Source: Pseudomonadota bacterium (GTDB lineage: Bacteria; Pseudomonadota; Gammaproteobacteria; Xanthomonadales; Rhodanobacteraceae). From it: 17,418 bases of DNA. Under the pieces are notes generated by a model. That model did not search any database and was not told the origin of the DNA. It saw only the letters and a list, made by a program, of their open reading frames with translations. The position numbers and the translations under genes are program-made. Below, piece after piece: positions 6,432-13,361 of the stretch; position 1 is the first letter of the stretch, and every line of letters begins with the position of its first letter. Location of the stretch: the NCBI GenBank assembly GCA_023430685.1, contig JAEYZH010000114.1, forward strand, positions 1-17,418, in the 5' to 3' direction.

Positions 6432-7172
6432 TTACCAGCCCATGTACTGGCCACCATTGATCGCGAGGTTCGCGCCGGTGATCCAGCGCGCCTGTTCCTC
6501 GGTGAAGAACCCGACCGCATACGCGATCTCGTCGGGTTCGCCGAGGCGCCCGACCGGGATCTGCGCCACGATCTTCGCGCGCACGTCCTCGGGCACCGCC
6601 ATCACCATGTCGGTCCCGACGTAGCCGGGCGACACGGTGTTCACGGTGATGCCGAAACGCGCGTTCTCCTGCGCCAGCGAGATCGTGAAGCCATGCATGC
6701 CGGCTTTGGCGGCTGCGTAGTTGGCCTGGCCGTACTGTCCCTTCTGGCCGTTGATCGAGCTGATCTGCACGATGCGTCCCCACTTGCGGTCCCGCATGCC
6801 TTCGATGACCGGGCGCGTCACGTTGAAGCAGGAACCGAGGTTGGTCGCGATGACTTCCTGCCACTGCAGCGCGGTCATCTTGTGGAACGTGGTGTCGCGC
6901 GTGATGCCCGCGTTGTTGACGAGGATGTCGACCGGACCGAGCTGGCCCTCGACCTCGCGCACCATCGCTTCGGCGGTCGCCGCGTCGGCGACGTCGCCGC
7001 GCGCGAGCGCGAACTCGAACCCGTCCTTGCGCTGCGCGTCCTGCCAGGCTCTCGCCTTGCCTTCGTCGCGGAAGTTCGTCGCGACCTTGTGGCCGCGGCT
7101 GGCGAGATGTCTGCAGATGGCCGTACCGATGCCTCCGGTACCGCCGGTGACCAGGGCGACGCGCGTCGTCAT
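6432..7172 (-). CDS. phaB: acetoacetyl-CoA reductase (PhaB-type SDR), copy 2
   Basis: A second 246-residue PhaB-like reductase. It has 'TGGTGGIG' at 9-16, 'NNAG' at 86-89, Asn111, and the catalytic Ser139, Tyr152 and Lys156. 'AGITRDTTFHKM', 'NGQKGQYGQANY' and the C-terminal 'INGGQYMG' are very close to well-studied PhaB enzymes. The beta-strand 2 end reads 'ATNFRDEGK', with Asn33 and Arg35 and no acidic residue at the usual position, as expected for NADPH use. The start at 7172 has GAGGAG at 8-base spacing. It lies 207 bases upstream of phaR and downstream of gluQ. Relative to copy 1 it shares the fold and active site, but many surface positions differ, so the duplication is not recent. Confidence 0.92.
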   Translation of the reverse strand: MTTRVALVTGGTGGIGTAICRHLASRGHKVATNFRDEGKARAWQDAQRKDGFEFALARGDVADAATAEAMVREVEGQLGPVDILVNNAGITRDTTFHKMTALQWQEVIATNLGSCFNVTRPVIEGMRDRKWGRIVQISSINGQKGQYGQANYAAAKAGMHGFTISLAQENARFGITVNTVSPGYVGTDMVMAVPEDVRAKIVAQIPVGRLGEPDEIAYAVGFFTEEQARWITGANLAINGGQYMGW

Positions 7173-7202
7173 GACGTTGGCTCCTCGTGGTTGAACAATG
7201 CG

Positions 7203-7295
7203 GGGATTGCGGGCTGTGGCTTCGGGATTCGGAAAAGCAGGGGCCGGCAGGGCTCGCCCTGCGCGATCTGCAACCCCGAATCCCCGATCCCGGCT
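7203..7295. repeat. heptad-based inverted repeat between gluQ and phaB2
   Basis: The left arm consists of degenerate 7-bp units: GGGATTG, CGGGCTG, TGGCTTC, GGGATTC at 7203-7230. The right arm is the inverse kind: CCCGAAT, CCCCGAT, CCCGGCT at 7275-7295. Together they can fold into an imperfect long hairpin. Inside it is a separate perfect stem, GCAGGGC/GCCCTGC, at 7247-7262. The element lies just beyond the gluQ stop and may end gluQ transcription. Read on the minus strand, TTTT follows the inner stem after a dozen or so bases. Confidence 0.55.
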
Positions 7296-7312
7296 CCTGC
7301 GGCGATTGTGCC

Positions 7313-8197
7313 TCAGCGAAGCGCGGAGTCATTGCGCGCTGCCGCAAACGCGTCGTACCGGGCGCGCGGAATCGCGTGTGGATCGAACGCGCGCAGCGCG
7401 CGGTCGAGCACGGTATCGACGCGGTCGCCGACCGCGGGCGGCTGGCCGAGGAACTGCAGCGCCGCGCGCAGCGCGGGCAGCGGATCCGCGGCATCGACCG
7501 CGAGCGCGGCTTCATGCTTGCTGAGCTTGCGGCCGTCCGCGCCGAGCACGAGCGGCAGGTGCGCATGGCGCGGTTGCGGGTATCCGAGCATCCGTTGCAG
7601 CAGGATCTGGCGCGGCGTCGAGTCGAGCAGGTCGGCGCCGCGCACGACATCGGTGATGCGTTGGGCCGCGTCGTCGACGACGACCGCGAGCTGGTAGGCG
7701 CAGGCGCCATCGCTGCGCCAGACCACGAAGTCGCCGACCTCGCGCGCGAGGTCCTGCACCTGCGGTCCCTGCAGCCCATCGTCGAAGGCGATCCTCGCGT
7801 TGCCGACGCGCAGTCGCCAGGCCGGATGGCGCGCGTCCGGCGCGGCCACGCACGCTGCCGGATGGATGCCGCCGAACGGTTCGAGGTCGCTGCGGCTGCA
7901 ACTGCAGCGGTAGGCGTGGCCGTTTCGTTCGAGCAGCGCGAGTGCGGCGGCGTACGCGTCGGTGCGCAGGCTCTGGCGCAGCACGGGCTCGTCCGATACC
8001 AGTCCGAACGCACTGAGCGTGCGCAGGATGTCGTCGGCCGCACCGGGCACTTCGCGTCCATGGTCGAGGTCTTCCATGCGCACGATCCATGCGCCACCCG
8101 CGGCGCGCGCAAACAGCCAGCTGCCGAGTGCCGCGACGAGCGAGCCGAAATGCAGCCTGCCGGTCGGGGACGGAGCGAAACGACCGCGGTGGCTCAC
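7313..8197 (-). CDS. gluQ: glutamyl-Q tRNA(Asp) synthetase
   Basis: Truncated paralogue of glutamyl-tRNA synthetase that activates glutamate and attaches it to queuosine at position 34 of tRNA-Asp. The 294-residue product has the class I signatures 'FAPSPTGRLHFGSL' (HIGH-type, residues 7-20) and 'KLSKH' (KMSKS-type, 224-228), and lacks an anticodon-binding domain, as the family does. The zinc site has Cys98, Cys100 and Cys116 at the spacing of the E. coli enzyme, but the fourth ligand position is His112 instead of Tyr. I chose GTG 8197 because the catalytic domain begins directly after it ('VSHRGRFAPSPTG'). The upstream in-frame ATG at 8287 adds 30 Arg/Gly/Pro-rich residues and would run into the htpX promoter region. 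Confidence 0.92.
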   Translation of the reverse strand: MSHRGRFAPSPTGRLHFGSLVAALGSWLFARAAGGAWIVRMEDLDHGREVPGAADDILRTLSAFGLVSDEPVLRQSLRTDAYAAALALLERNGHAYRCSCSRSDLEPFGGIHPAACVAAPDARHPAWRLRVGNARIAFDDGLQGPQVQDLAREVGDFVVWRSDGACAYQLAVVVDDAAQRITDVVRGADLLDSTPRQILLQRMLGYPQPRHAHLPLVLGADGRKLSKHEAALAVDAADPLPALRAALQFLGQPPAVGDRVDTVLDRALRAFDPHAIPRARYDAFAAARNDSALR

Positions 8198-8260
8198 CGG
8201 AACCCCGCCAGCGCCGCGCGGTCCAAGGTCGTCTCGTGGCCGACGCCGGAAACGGTTAGG

Positions 8261-8289
8261 CTTCCGAAAACCGCCCGCCGGCCCCATGT
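8261..8289 (+). promoter_or_regulatory. sigma-32-like promoter candidate for htpX
   Basis: CCCCATGT at 8282-8289 fits the heat-shock -10 element (CCCCATNT). CTTCCG at 8261-8266, 15 bases upstream, shares the CTT start of the CTTGAA -35 element. It lies 38 bases upstream of the htpX start, and htpX is heat-shock regulated in other bacteria. GCCCCA/TGGGGC around the -10 also forms an inverted repeat (8281-8294), which could instead be a regulator site. Confidence 0.4.
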
Positions 8290-8326
8290 GGGGCAGGTCG
8301 GCAACTTCACCCGATCGAGGCTACCC

Positions 8327-9211
8327 ATGTTGCGAGTCGTCCTGTTCATCCTGACCAACCTGGCCGTCATGGCGCTGCTGGCGATCGTCGTCAAGCTCAC
8401 GGGCATCGACGTCTACACGCAGACCCGGGGCGGCATCAATCTGCAGGGCCTGCTCGTGATGTCGGCGGTGTTCGGCATGGGCGGCTCCTTCATCTCGCTC
8501 GCGATGTCGAAGTGGATCGCCAAGTGGACCACCAAGGCAAGGGTCATCAGCGAGCCCCGCGACCTCACCGAGAAGTGGCTGCACGACACCGTGCGCCGGC
8601 ACGCGGAGAAGGCCGGCATCGGCATGCCCGAGGTCGCGATCTACGACGCGCCCGACATGAACGCGTTCGCGACCGGCATGTCGCGCAACAACGCGCTGGT
8701 CGCGGTCAGCACCGGACTGCTGCAGGGCATGGACCGAAACCAGGTCGACGCGGTGCTCGGCCACGAGATCGCGCATGTCGCCAACGGCGACATGGTCACG
8801 CTCACGCTGATCCAGGGCGTGCTCAACACGTTCGTGATCTTCTTCGCGCGCGTGATCGGCACCGTCGTCGACCGCGCGATCAGCGGCAACCGCGAGGGCG
8901 GTGGCGGCATCGCGTACTTCGCGATCGTGATGGTGCTGCAGCTCGTGCTCGGCCTGCTCGCTTCGATCATCGTGATGTGGTTCTCGCGCTGGCGCGAGTT
9001 CCGCGCGGACGCGGGTGGTGCGCGCCTCGCCGGTCGCGACTCGATGGTGTCCGCGCTCGAGCGGCTTGCCGCCAACCACGGCCAGAGCACGCTGCCCAAG
9101 GCGATCCAGGCGTTCGGCATTTCGGGCGAAGGCGGCCTCTCGCGCCTGTTCATGAGCCACCCGCCGCTGGCCGAGCGCATCGCGGCGCTGCGCGCCGGCG
9201 AGGCCGCCTGA
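8327..9211 (+). CDS. htpX: membrane zinc protease HtpX
   Basis: Inner-membrane M48 metalloprotease that degrades damaged membrane proteins during heat or envelope stress, in cooperation with FtsH. The 294-residue product has two N-terminal transmembrane segments (about 4-23 and 39-58), the zinc motif 'HEIAH' (His146, Glu147, His150) and a further pair of hydrophobic segments (about 160-181 and 196-219). The third zinc ligand is Glu224 in 'RWREFRADAGG'. The C-terminus 'MSHPPLAERIAALR' is characteristic of the family. The start at 8327 has GAGG seven bases upstream. The gene is divergent from gluQ and convergent with fimX, so it is transcribed alone. Confidence 0.97.
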   Translation: MLRVVLFILTNLAVMALLAIVVKLTGIDVYTQTRGGINLQGLLVMSAVFGMGGSFISLAMSKWIAKWTTKARVISEPRDLTEKWLHDTVRRHAEKAGIGMPEVAIYDAPDMNAFATGMSRNNALVAVSTGLLQGMDRNQVDAVLGHEIAHVANGDMVTLTLIQGVLNTFVIFFARVIGTVVDRAISGNREGGGGIAYFAIVMVLQLVLGLLASIIVMWFSRWREFRADAGGARLAGRDSMVSALERLAANHGQSTLPKAIQAFGISGEGGLSRLFMSHPPLAERIAALRAGEAA

Positions 9212-9230
9212 AGCACGGATCCCCTCCGCT

Positions 9231-9314
9231 GTAGGCTGGACGCGCGTAGCGCGGCCGGCATGCGCGGCTCGGTTGACGAGGGAGCGCCGGCCGACCTGCG
9301 GTCGTCCAGCCTAC
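9231..9314. repeat. 84-bp nested hairpin, probable intergenic repeat and bidirectional terminator
   Basis: GTAGGCTGGACG at 9231-9242 is exactly complementary to CGTCCAGCCTAC at 9303-9314. Inside this pair, CGGCCGGC at 9252-9259 pairs with GCCGGCCG at 9286-9293. The two perfect stems are nested around a loop of about 26 bases. The element fills the gap between the convergent htpX and fimX genes. It resembles the palindromic GTAGG-type intergenic repeats found dispersed in many gammaproteobacteria. It could end transcription from both sides although it lacks T-tracts. Confidence 0.7.
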
Positions 9315-9330
9315 GCCATGCCGCCGCGGC

Positions 9331-11403
9331 CTACGCCGCGGCGTGGCTCAGGATCTTCTCGGGTTCCTGCAGGAAGTTGCCCTGCACGAAATTGACGCCG
9401 CAACTGAACAGGATCGACATGCTCGCGGCGTCCTCGACGAACTCGGCGACCGTGAGCTTGCCCGCGTGGTGCGCCTGGTCGCAGATCTCCTTGATGCGGT
9501 CCTGGTTTTCCTTGTGCTTGGGCAGGTCCGCCATGAAGTTGCGGTCGATCTTCAGGTAATGCGCGGGAATGTGCTTGAGCAGCTGGAACGAGTTCAGCCC
9601 CGAGCCGAACTGCTCGAGCGCGAAGCCGCAATGGATCTGCTCGAGTCCCTTCGCGAACGCACGCGCGGGCTTGAGGCTGGTCACGACCTTGCTCTCGGGC
9701 ATCTCGAACACGAGCGAGTCGCCGCGCTGGCGCGAGGTCTTGAGCTGCTGCGCGATCCACGGCAACAGCGTCTGGTCCTCGAGCGACTGCGGCGTGAGCT
9801 TCACGAAGAACGTGGTCTTGTGGCCGGCGCGCTCGCGCTCGGCGATCGCTCGGATCGCATTCGCGATGACCCAGCGGTCGATCGCGGGCATGCGCCCGGT
9901 ACGCTCGGCGATCGGCAGGAACTGCGCCGGCAGGATCTCGCCTTTCGGCCCGGCCATGCGCAGCAGGATCTCGTAGAAGACGCCCTCGGCCCCGTGCAGG
10001 CTGATGATGGGCTGGTAGTACAGCACGAAGCCGTCGTTCGCGAGCGCCTGGTCGATCGCCTCGATCCAGCGACGCGTGGTTTCCGCCGCGGCCTTGTCCT
10101 GTTCGGACGGATCGACGATGCGCACGCGATTGCCACCTTCGCCCTGCGCGCCGCGCAGCGCGGCGTTGGATACGTCGAGGATCGCCGCCGAGTTCGCATT
10201 CTTCTCGCCGATCAGCGTGCCGCCGAGCGTGACCGTGAGGCTGATCGACTGCTTGCCGATCTCGAAGATGCGCTCGCTGTAGGCATTGCGCAGCGTCTCC
10301 GCGAGCTGCTGCGCCGCATCCGCATTGCGGCCGGCCAGCAGCACGCCGAAGGTGTGCTCGCCGATGCGGCCGGCGGTGTCCTGCTCGCCGATGTGCTTGC
10401 GCAAGAGCGCAGCGAGGTCGCCGAGCAGCACGTCGGCGTTGCCGAGGCCCACCGCATCCAGCACCTGCTTGAAGTCGTCGGGCTCGATCAGCAGCAGCGC
10501 CTGGTCCTTGGTGCCGTTGGCGGCGGCGGCCGCGGCCTGGTCGATCGCGGTCAGCATGTGCTGGCGGTTGTAGAGGTCGGTGATCAGGTCCTTCGAGCGC
10601 AGCACGTCGAGCTCGCGCTCGAGTGCCTCGTCGGCGATCTGGCGCCGGAACGTGATCTGGTGGCAGAGCTCGCCTTCGTAGCTCGCCTCGGCGAATTCCA
10701 TCGTCGCGCTGAAGGTGCCGCCATCGGCGCGCTGCGCCTTGAGGTTCAACCGCTGCGGCGGCTTCTCGCCCTTGGACAGCTTCCTCAGCAGCGCCTTGAA
10801 GTCGTCCGCGTCTTCGGACGCGATCATGTCGAGGATCGACATGCCTTCTACGTCCTCGAACTCCTCGAACCCGAACATCTCGAGATACGCCTTGTTCGCG
10901 CGCACGTGCATGCCTTCGTGCACGAACGCGATCGGATCGCGCGAGGAGTCGAGCAGCGCTTCGCAGCGACGCTCGGACTCGCGCAGGCTGGCCTCGAGCC
11001 GGCGCACGCCACGGCGCATCGTCAGCGCCTCGAATTCGCGCCGCACCACCATCTGCACGTGTTCATGCGAGTTGCGCAGCATCACCGCGCGCGCGCCGTC
11101 GCGATAGGCGCCGACGACCTTGTCTTCCTGCATCTCGCGCCCGCTTGCGATGACCGTGATGTCGCGCCCGCCGGCGGATGCCGCGGCGCAGACCTGCGGG
11201 ATCGTGAGTTCCTTGTTGTCGATGTCGACGATCACGAGGTCGGTGGTCGACTGCTGCAGCGCGGCTTCGAGTTCGGCCTCGTTGGTCGCCCGCGCGGGCC
11301 GCACCGCGATGCCGCCGTTGCGCAGGATGCTGATGACCTGCTCGGCGTCGTCGACGGAGTCGTTGATCAGCAGCAGCTTGATGATGTTGTCGGCTCGGGT
11401 CAT
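9331..11403 (-). CDS. fimX: FimX-type degenerate GGDEF/EAL c-di-GMP receptor
   Basis: Cytoplasmic protein of 690 residues, the size of Pseudomonas and Xanthomonas FimX, with domains in the same order. An atypical REC domain spans about 8-125; its usual conserved Lys is missing from 'GARAVMLRN'. PAS spans about 145-255, GGDEF about 270-430 and EAL about 443-685. GGDEF is replaced by 'GEHTF' (348-352), so cyclase activity is not expected. In the EAL domain, EAL reads EIL (478-480), the metal-binding Asn is Lys535 and the DDFG loop is EQFG (597-600), while QPI, Glu654 and Gln674 remain. This suggests c-di-GMP binding without hydrolysis. Known FimX proteins act with PilZ and PilB to control type IV pilus assembly and twitching. 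No pil genes are in the window. The ATG at 11403 has no clear Shine-Dalgarno sequence. Confidence 0.85.
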   Translation of the reverse strand: MTRADNIIKLLLINDSVDDAEQVISILRNGGIAVRPARATNEAELEAALQQSTTDLVIVDIDNKELTIPQVCAAASAGGRDITVIASGREMQEDKVVGAYRDGARAVMLRNSHEHVQMVVRREFEALTMRRGVRRLEASLRESERRCEALLDSSRDPIAFVHEGMHVRANKAYLEMFGFEEFEDVEGMSILDMIASEDADDFKALLRKLSKGEKPPQRLNLKAQRADGGTFSATMEFAEASYEGELCHQITFRRQIADEALERELDVLRSKDLITDLYNRQHMLTAIDQAAAAAANGTKDQALLLIEPDDFKQVLDAVGLGNADVLLGDLAALLRKHIGEQDTAGRIGEHTFGVLLAGRNADAAQQLAETLRNAYSERIFEIGKQSISLTVTLGGTLIGEKNANSAAILDVSNAALRGAQGEGGNRVRIVDPSEQDKAAAETTRRWIEAIDQALANDGFVLYYQPIISLHGAEGVFYEILLRMAGPKGEILPAQFLPIAERTGRMPAIDRWVIANAIRAIAERERAGHKTTFFVKLTPQSLEDQTLLPWIAQQLKTSRQRGDSLVFEMPESKVVTSLKPARAFAKGLEQIHCGFALEQFGSGLNSFQLLKHIPAHYLKIDRNFMADLPKHKENQDRIKEICDQAHHAGKLTVAEFVEDAASMSILFSCGVNFVQGNFLQEPEKILSHAAA

Positions 11404-11553
11404 CGGGTGGTGGAGCGTCCAGGGGCGTGTCGGCGCGTGCGGCTGTCGCGGCCCGCTGGATGGGTCACGTATCCGGCGGGGCGGGGTGCATTCGGATCGC
11501 CGCAGCGCGGCCCGCGGTGCGAGCGTCGGGCCGGAAGCGGTCGTGTTCGATAT

Positions 11554-12594
11554 TTACCGGAATCGGGCCACGATTTCCATGGACCCGGCACCGGTCAGCG
11601 GTAGTTTATACGGTGCGCCCTCGACCTCGCGCACCCAGCGGGGCACGAGGTAGCCGGGCAGGCGGCTGCGCAGCTCGTGCACGAGCTCGGCTGCACGTGC
11701 TTCGTCGACGTCGAAATGCGCGGCGCCGCTGACGCGGTCGAGCTGGTTCAGGTAGTACGGCAGCACGCCGCAGGCGAACAGGCGCTCGGAGAGTTCCGCC
11801 AGCGTGCGCGCATCGTCGTTGACTCGCCGCAGCAGCACCGCCTGGTTCAGCAGCACCGCGCCGGCGTCCGCGAGCGCGCGGCAGGCGGCCGCGACCGACC
11901 CGTCGATCTCGTTCGGATGATTCGCGTGCAGCACCACCACGCGTTGCAGCGGCAGCGCGGCGAACCAGCCCAGGAGCTCCGCATCGATGCGATCGGGAAG
12001 CACCACGGGCAGGCGCGTATGGATGCGCAGGCGTCGCACGTGCGCGATGGTCGCAAGTCCGTGCGTGAACTCCGCGAGCTTGGCGGTCGAAAGCGAAAGC
12101 GGATCACCGCCGGACAGGATCGCCTCGCTGATCGACGGGTCCGCGCGCAGCCAATCGAGCGCCGCTTCCCAGTGCCGCGCCGCTGCGGTGTCGTCGGCAT
12201 AGGGAAAATGGCGCCGGAAGCAGTAGCGGCAGTTCACCGCGCACGACCCGGTCGCGACCAGCAGGGCGCGTCCCTCGAACTTGTGCAGCACGCCGTGCGC
12301 CGCGCGCGCGCCGAGGTCGCCGACCGCGTCGCGCGCGTATCCTGCCACCTCGTCGAGTTCCGCGGCCAGCGGCAGCACCTGCAGCAGCAGCGGGTCGGCC
12401 GGGTCGCCCCGGCGCATGCGCGCGACGAAGCCGCGCGGCACGCGCAGCGCGAAGCCGGTGTCGCGGTCGGGGAGCAGGTCGCGGCGATCCGCGAGGCCCA
12501 CGAGGTCGAGCAATTCCAGCGGATCGGTCACCGCCTCGCGCCAGAGTTGCTGCCAGCGCACCGGCTGCCGGGCGGGGCGGTTAGCGGTTATCAT
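11554..12594 (-). CDS. epmB: EF-P beta-lysylation protein EpmB (lysine 2,3-aminomutase)
   Basis: Radical SAM, PLP-dependent enzyme that converts (S)-alpha-lysine to (R)-beta-lysine. EpmA then attaches this to a conserved lysine of elongation factor P. The 346-residue product has the iron-sulfur motif 'CAVNCRYC' (Cys118, Cys122, Cys125, within two positions of the E. coli enzyme), 'LSGGDPLSL' for SAM binding, and the family C-terminal stretch 'YLVPRWVREVEGAPYKLPL'. I placed the start at ATG 12594 because the protein then begins like EpmB and matches its usual length. The in-frame ATG at 12690 would extend it across the promoter region into the efp leader. It is divergent from efp, the gene of its pathway target, a common arrangement. 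epmA and epmC are not in the window. Confidence 0.95.
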   Translation of the reverse strand: MITANRPARQPVRWQQLWREAVTDPLELLDLVGLADRRDLLPDRDTGFALRVPRGFVARMRRGDPADPLLLQVLPLAAELDEVAGYARDAVGDLGARAAHGVLHKFEGRALLVATGSCAVNCRYCFRRHFPYADDTAAARHWEAALDWLRADPSISEAILSGGDPLSLSTAKLAEFTHGLATIAHVRRLRIHTRLPVVLPDRIDAELLGWFAALPLQRVVVLHANHPNEIDGSVAAACRALADAGAVLLNQAVLLRRVNDDARTLAELSERLFACGVLPYYLNQLDRVSGAAHFDVDEARAAELVHELRSRLPGYLVPRWVREVEGAPYKLPLTGAGSMEIVARFR

Positions 12595-12704
12595 GGGCGG
12601 ATGGGTCCGGAAAGCCGGCCATTCTAACGGTTTTCCCGTCGCCGGGCGGCCATGCCGCAAGGACGGGAACTGGCCCTCCGCTTCCAACAATTCCAGGAGT
12701 TTCC
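12595..12704. promoter_or_regulatory. divergent epmB/efp promoter region
   Basis: This 110-base gap must hold promoters for both genes. On the minus strand TAGAAT (12626-12621) is a five-of-six match to a -10 hexamer for epmB, 27 bases from its start, but no good -35 is at normal spacing. AGGAG about 5 bases before ATG 12705 is the efp ribosome binding site. I see no riboswitch-like fold. Confidence 0.35.
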
Positions 12705-13271
12705 ATGGCCAGTTACGGCATGAACGACGTCAAGAACGGTCAGAAGATCATCGTCGACGGCTACCCCTGCACGATCATCGACACCGAATACGTGAAACCC
12801 GGCAAGGGCCAGGCGTTCACGCGCGTGAAATACCGCAATCTCAAGAACGGTCGCACGCAGGAAATGACGATGAAGTCGACCGACTCGGTCGACGCGGCCG
12901 ACGTGCTCGACACCGACATGGAGTTCCTCTACTCCGACGGCGAGTTCTGGCACTTCATGGACCCGTCCACGCACGAGCAGATCGCGGCCGACGAGAACGC
13001 GATGGCCGACGCGGCCAAGTGGCTCAAGGGCAACGAGGTCTGCATCATGACGCTGTGGAACGGCGCTCCGCTGTCGGTGACGCCGCCGATCTTCGTCGAG
13101 CTCGAGATCACCGAAACCGATCCGGGCGTTCGCGGCGACACCTCGGGTGGCGGCGGCAAGCCGGCGAAGCTCGAGACCGGTGCGGTCGTGCGCGTGCCGC
13201 TGTTCGTCGGCCAGGGCGAGAAGATCAAGGTCGACACGCGCTCGGGCGAATACATGTCACGCGTCAAGTGA
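12705..13271 (+). CDS. efp: translation elongation factor P
   Basis: EF-P binds between the P and E sites of ribosomes stalled at polyproline and stimulates peptide bond formation. The 188-residue product has the three beta-barrel domains of the family. The modification loop 'KPGKGQAF' carries Lys34, the residue that receives beta-lysine in the EpmA/EpmB type, consistent with the neighbouring epmB. The C-terminus 'GEKIKVDTRSGEYMSRVK' is typical. The start has AGGAG at suitable spacing. An inserted Gly-rich run ('GDTSGGGGKPAKL', about residues 144-156) at the domain II-III junction matches the usual short linker. A heptad-repeat hairpin follows the stop directly. Confidence 0.98.
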   Translation: MASYGMNDVKNGQKIIVDGYPCTIIDTEYVKPGKGQAFTRVKYRNLKNGRTQEMTMKSTDSVDAADVLDTDMEFLYSDGEFWHFMDPSTHEQIAADENAMADAAKWLKGNEVCIMTLWNGAPLSVTPPIFVELEITETDPGVRGDTSGGGGKPAKLETGAVVRVPLFVGQGEKIKVDTRSGEYMSRVK

Positions 13272-13277
13272 TGAGGA

Positions 13278-13356
13278 GAGGGCCGAGGGCTGAGGGCTGT
13301 CTGGCAGAGTGAGCAGTCGGCGTTCCAACCCTCGACCCTCGACCCTCGACCCTCCA
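13278..13356. repeat. heptad-based inverted repeat between efp and mtaD
   Basis: The left arm is three 7-bp units, GAGGGCC, GAGGGCT, GAGGGCT (13278-13298). The right arm is CCCTCGA three times and CCCTCCA once (13329-13356). The arms are reverse complements with a few mismatches (16 of 19 positions pair in the central alignment), so the region folds into a long hairpin with a 30-base loop. It begins 6 bases after the efp stop, where it could end transcription. It reaches to within 6 bases of the mtaD start, leaving no Shine-Dalgarno sequence there. Confidence 0.65.
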
Positions 13357-13361
13357 CTCCC

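Noticed and set aside
5457..7697. 746-codon plus-strand ORF over phaR and the phaB genes
   Set aside because: It is antisense to three genes with clear family motifs. There is no recognisable domain in its product.
8197..8287. N-terminal extension of GluQ to an upstream ATG
   Set aside because: The added 30 residues are Arg/Gly/Pro-rich and not part of the family. The catalytic domain begins right after GTG 8197, and the extension overlaps the htpX promoter candidate.
9343..11604. 753-codon plus-strand ORF over fimX
   Set aside because: It is a mirror frame of fimX, which has readable REC, PAS, GGDEF and EAL domains.
13329..13356. Short tandem repeats considered as a CRISPR remnant
   Set aside because: The units are 7 bp and contiguous without spacers, so they are not CRISPR repeats. 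No cas genes are present.
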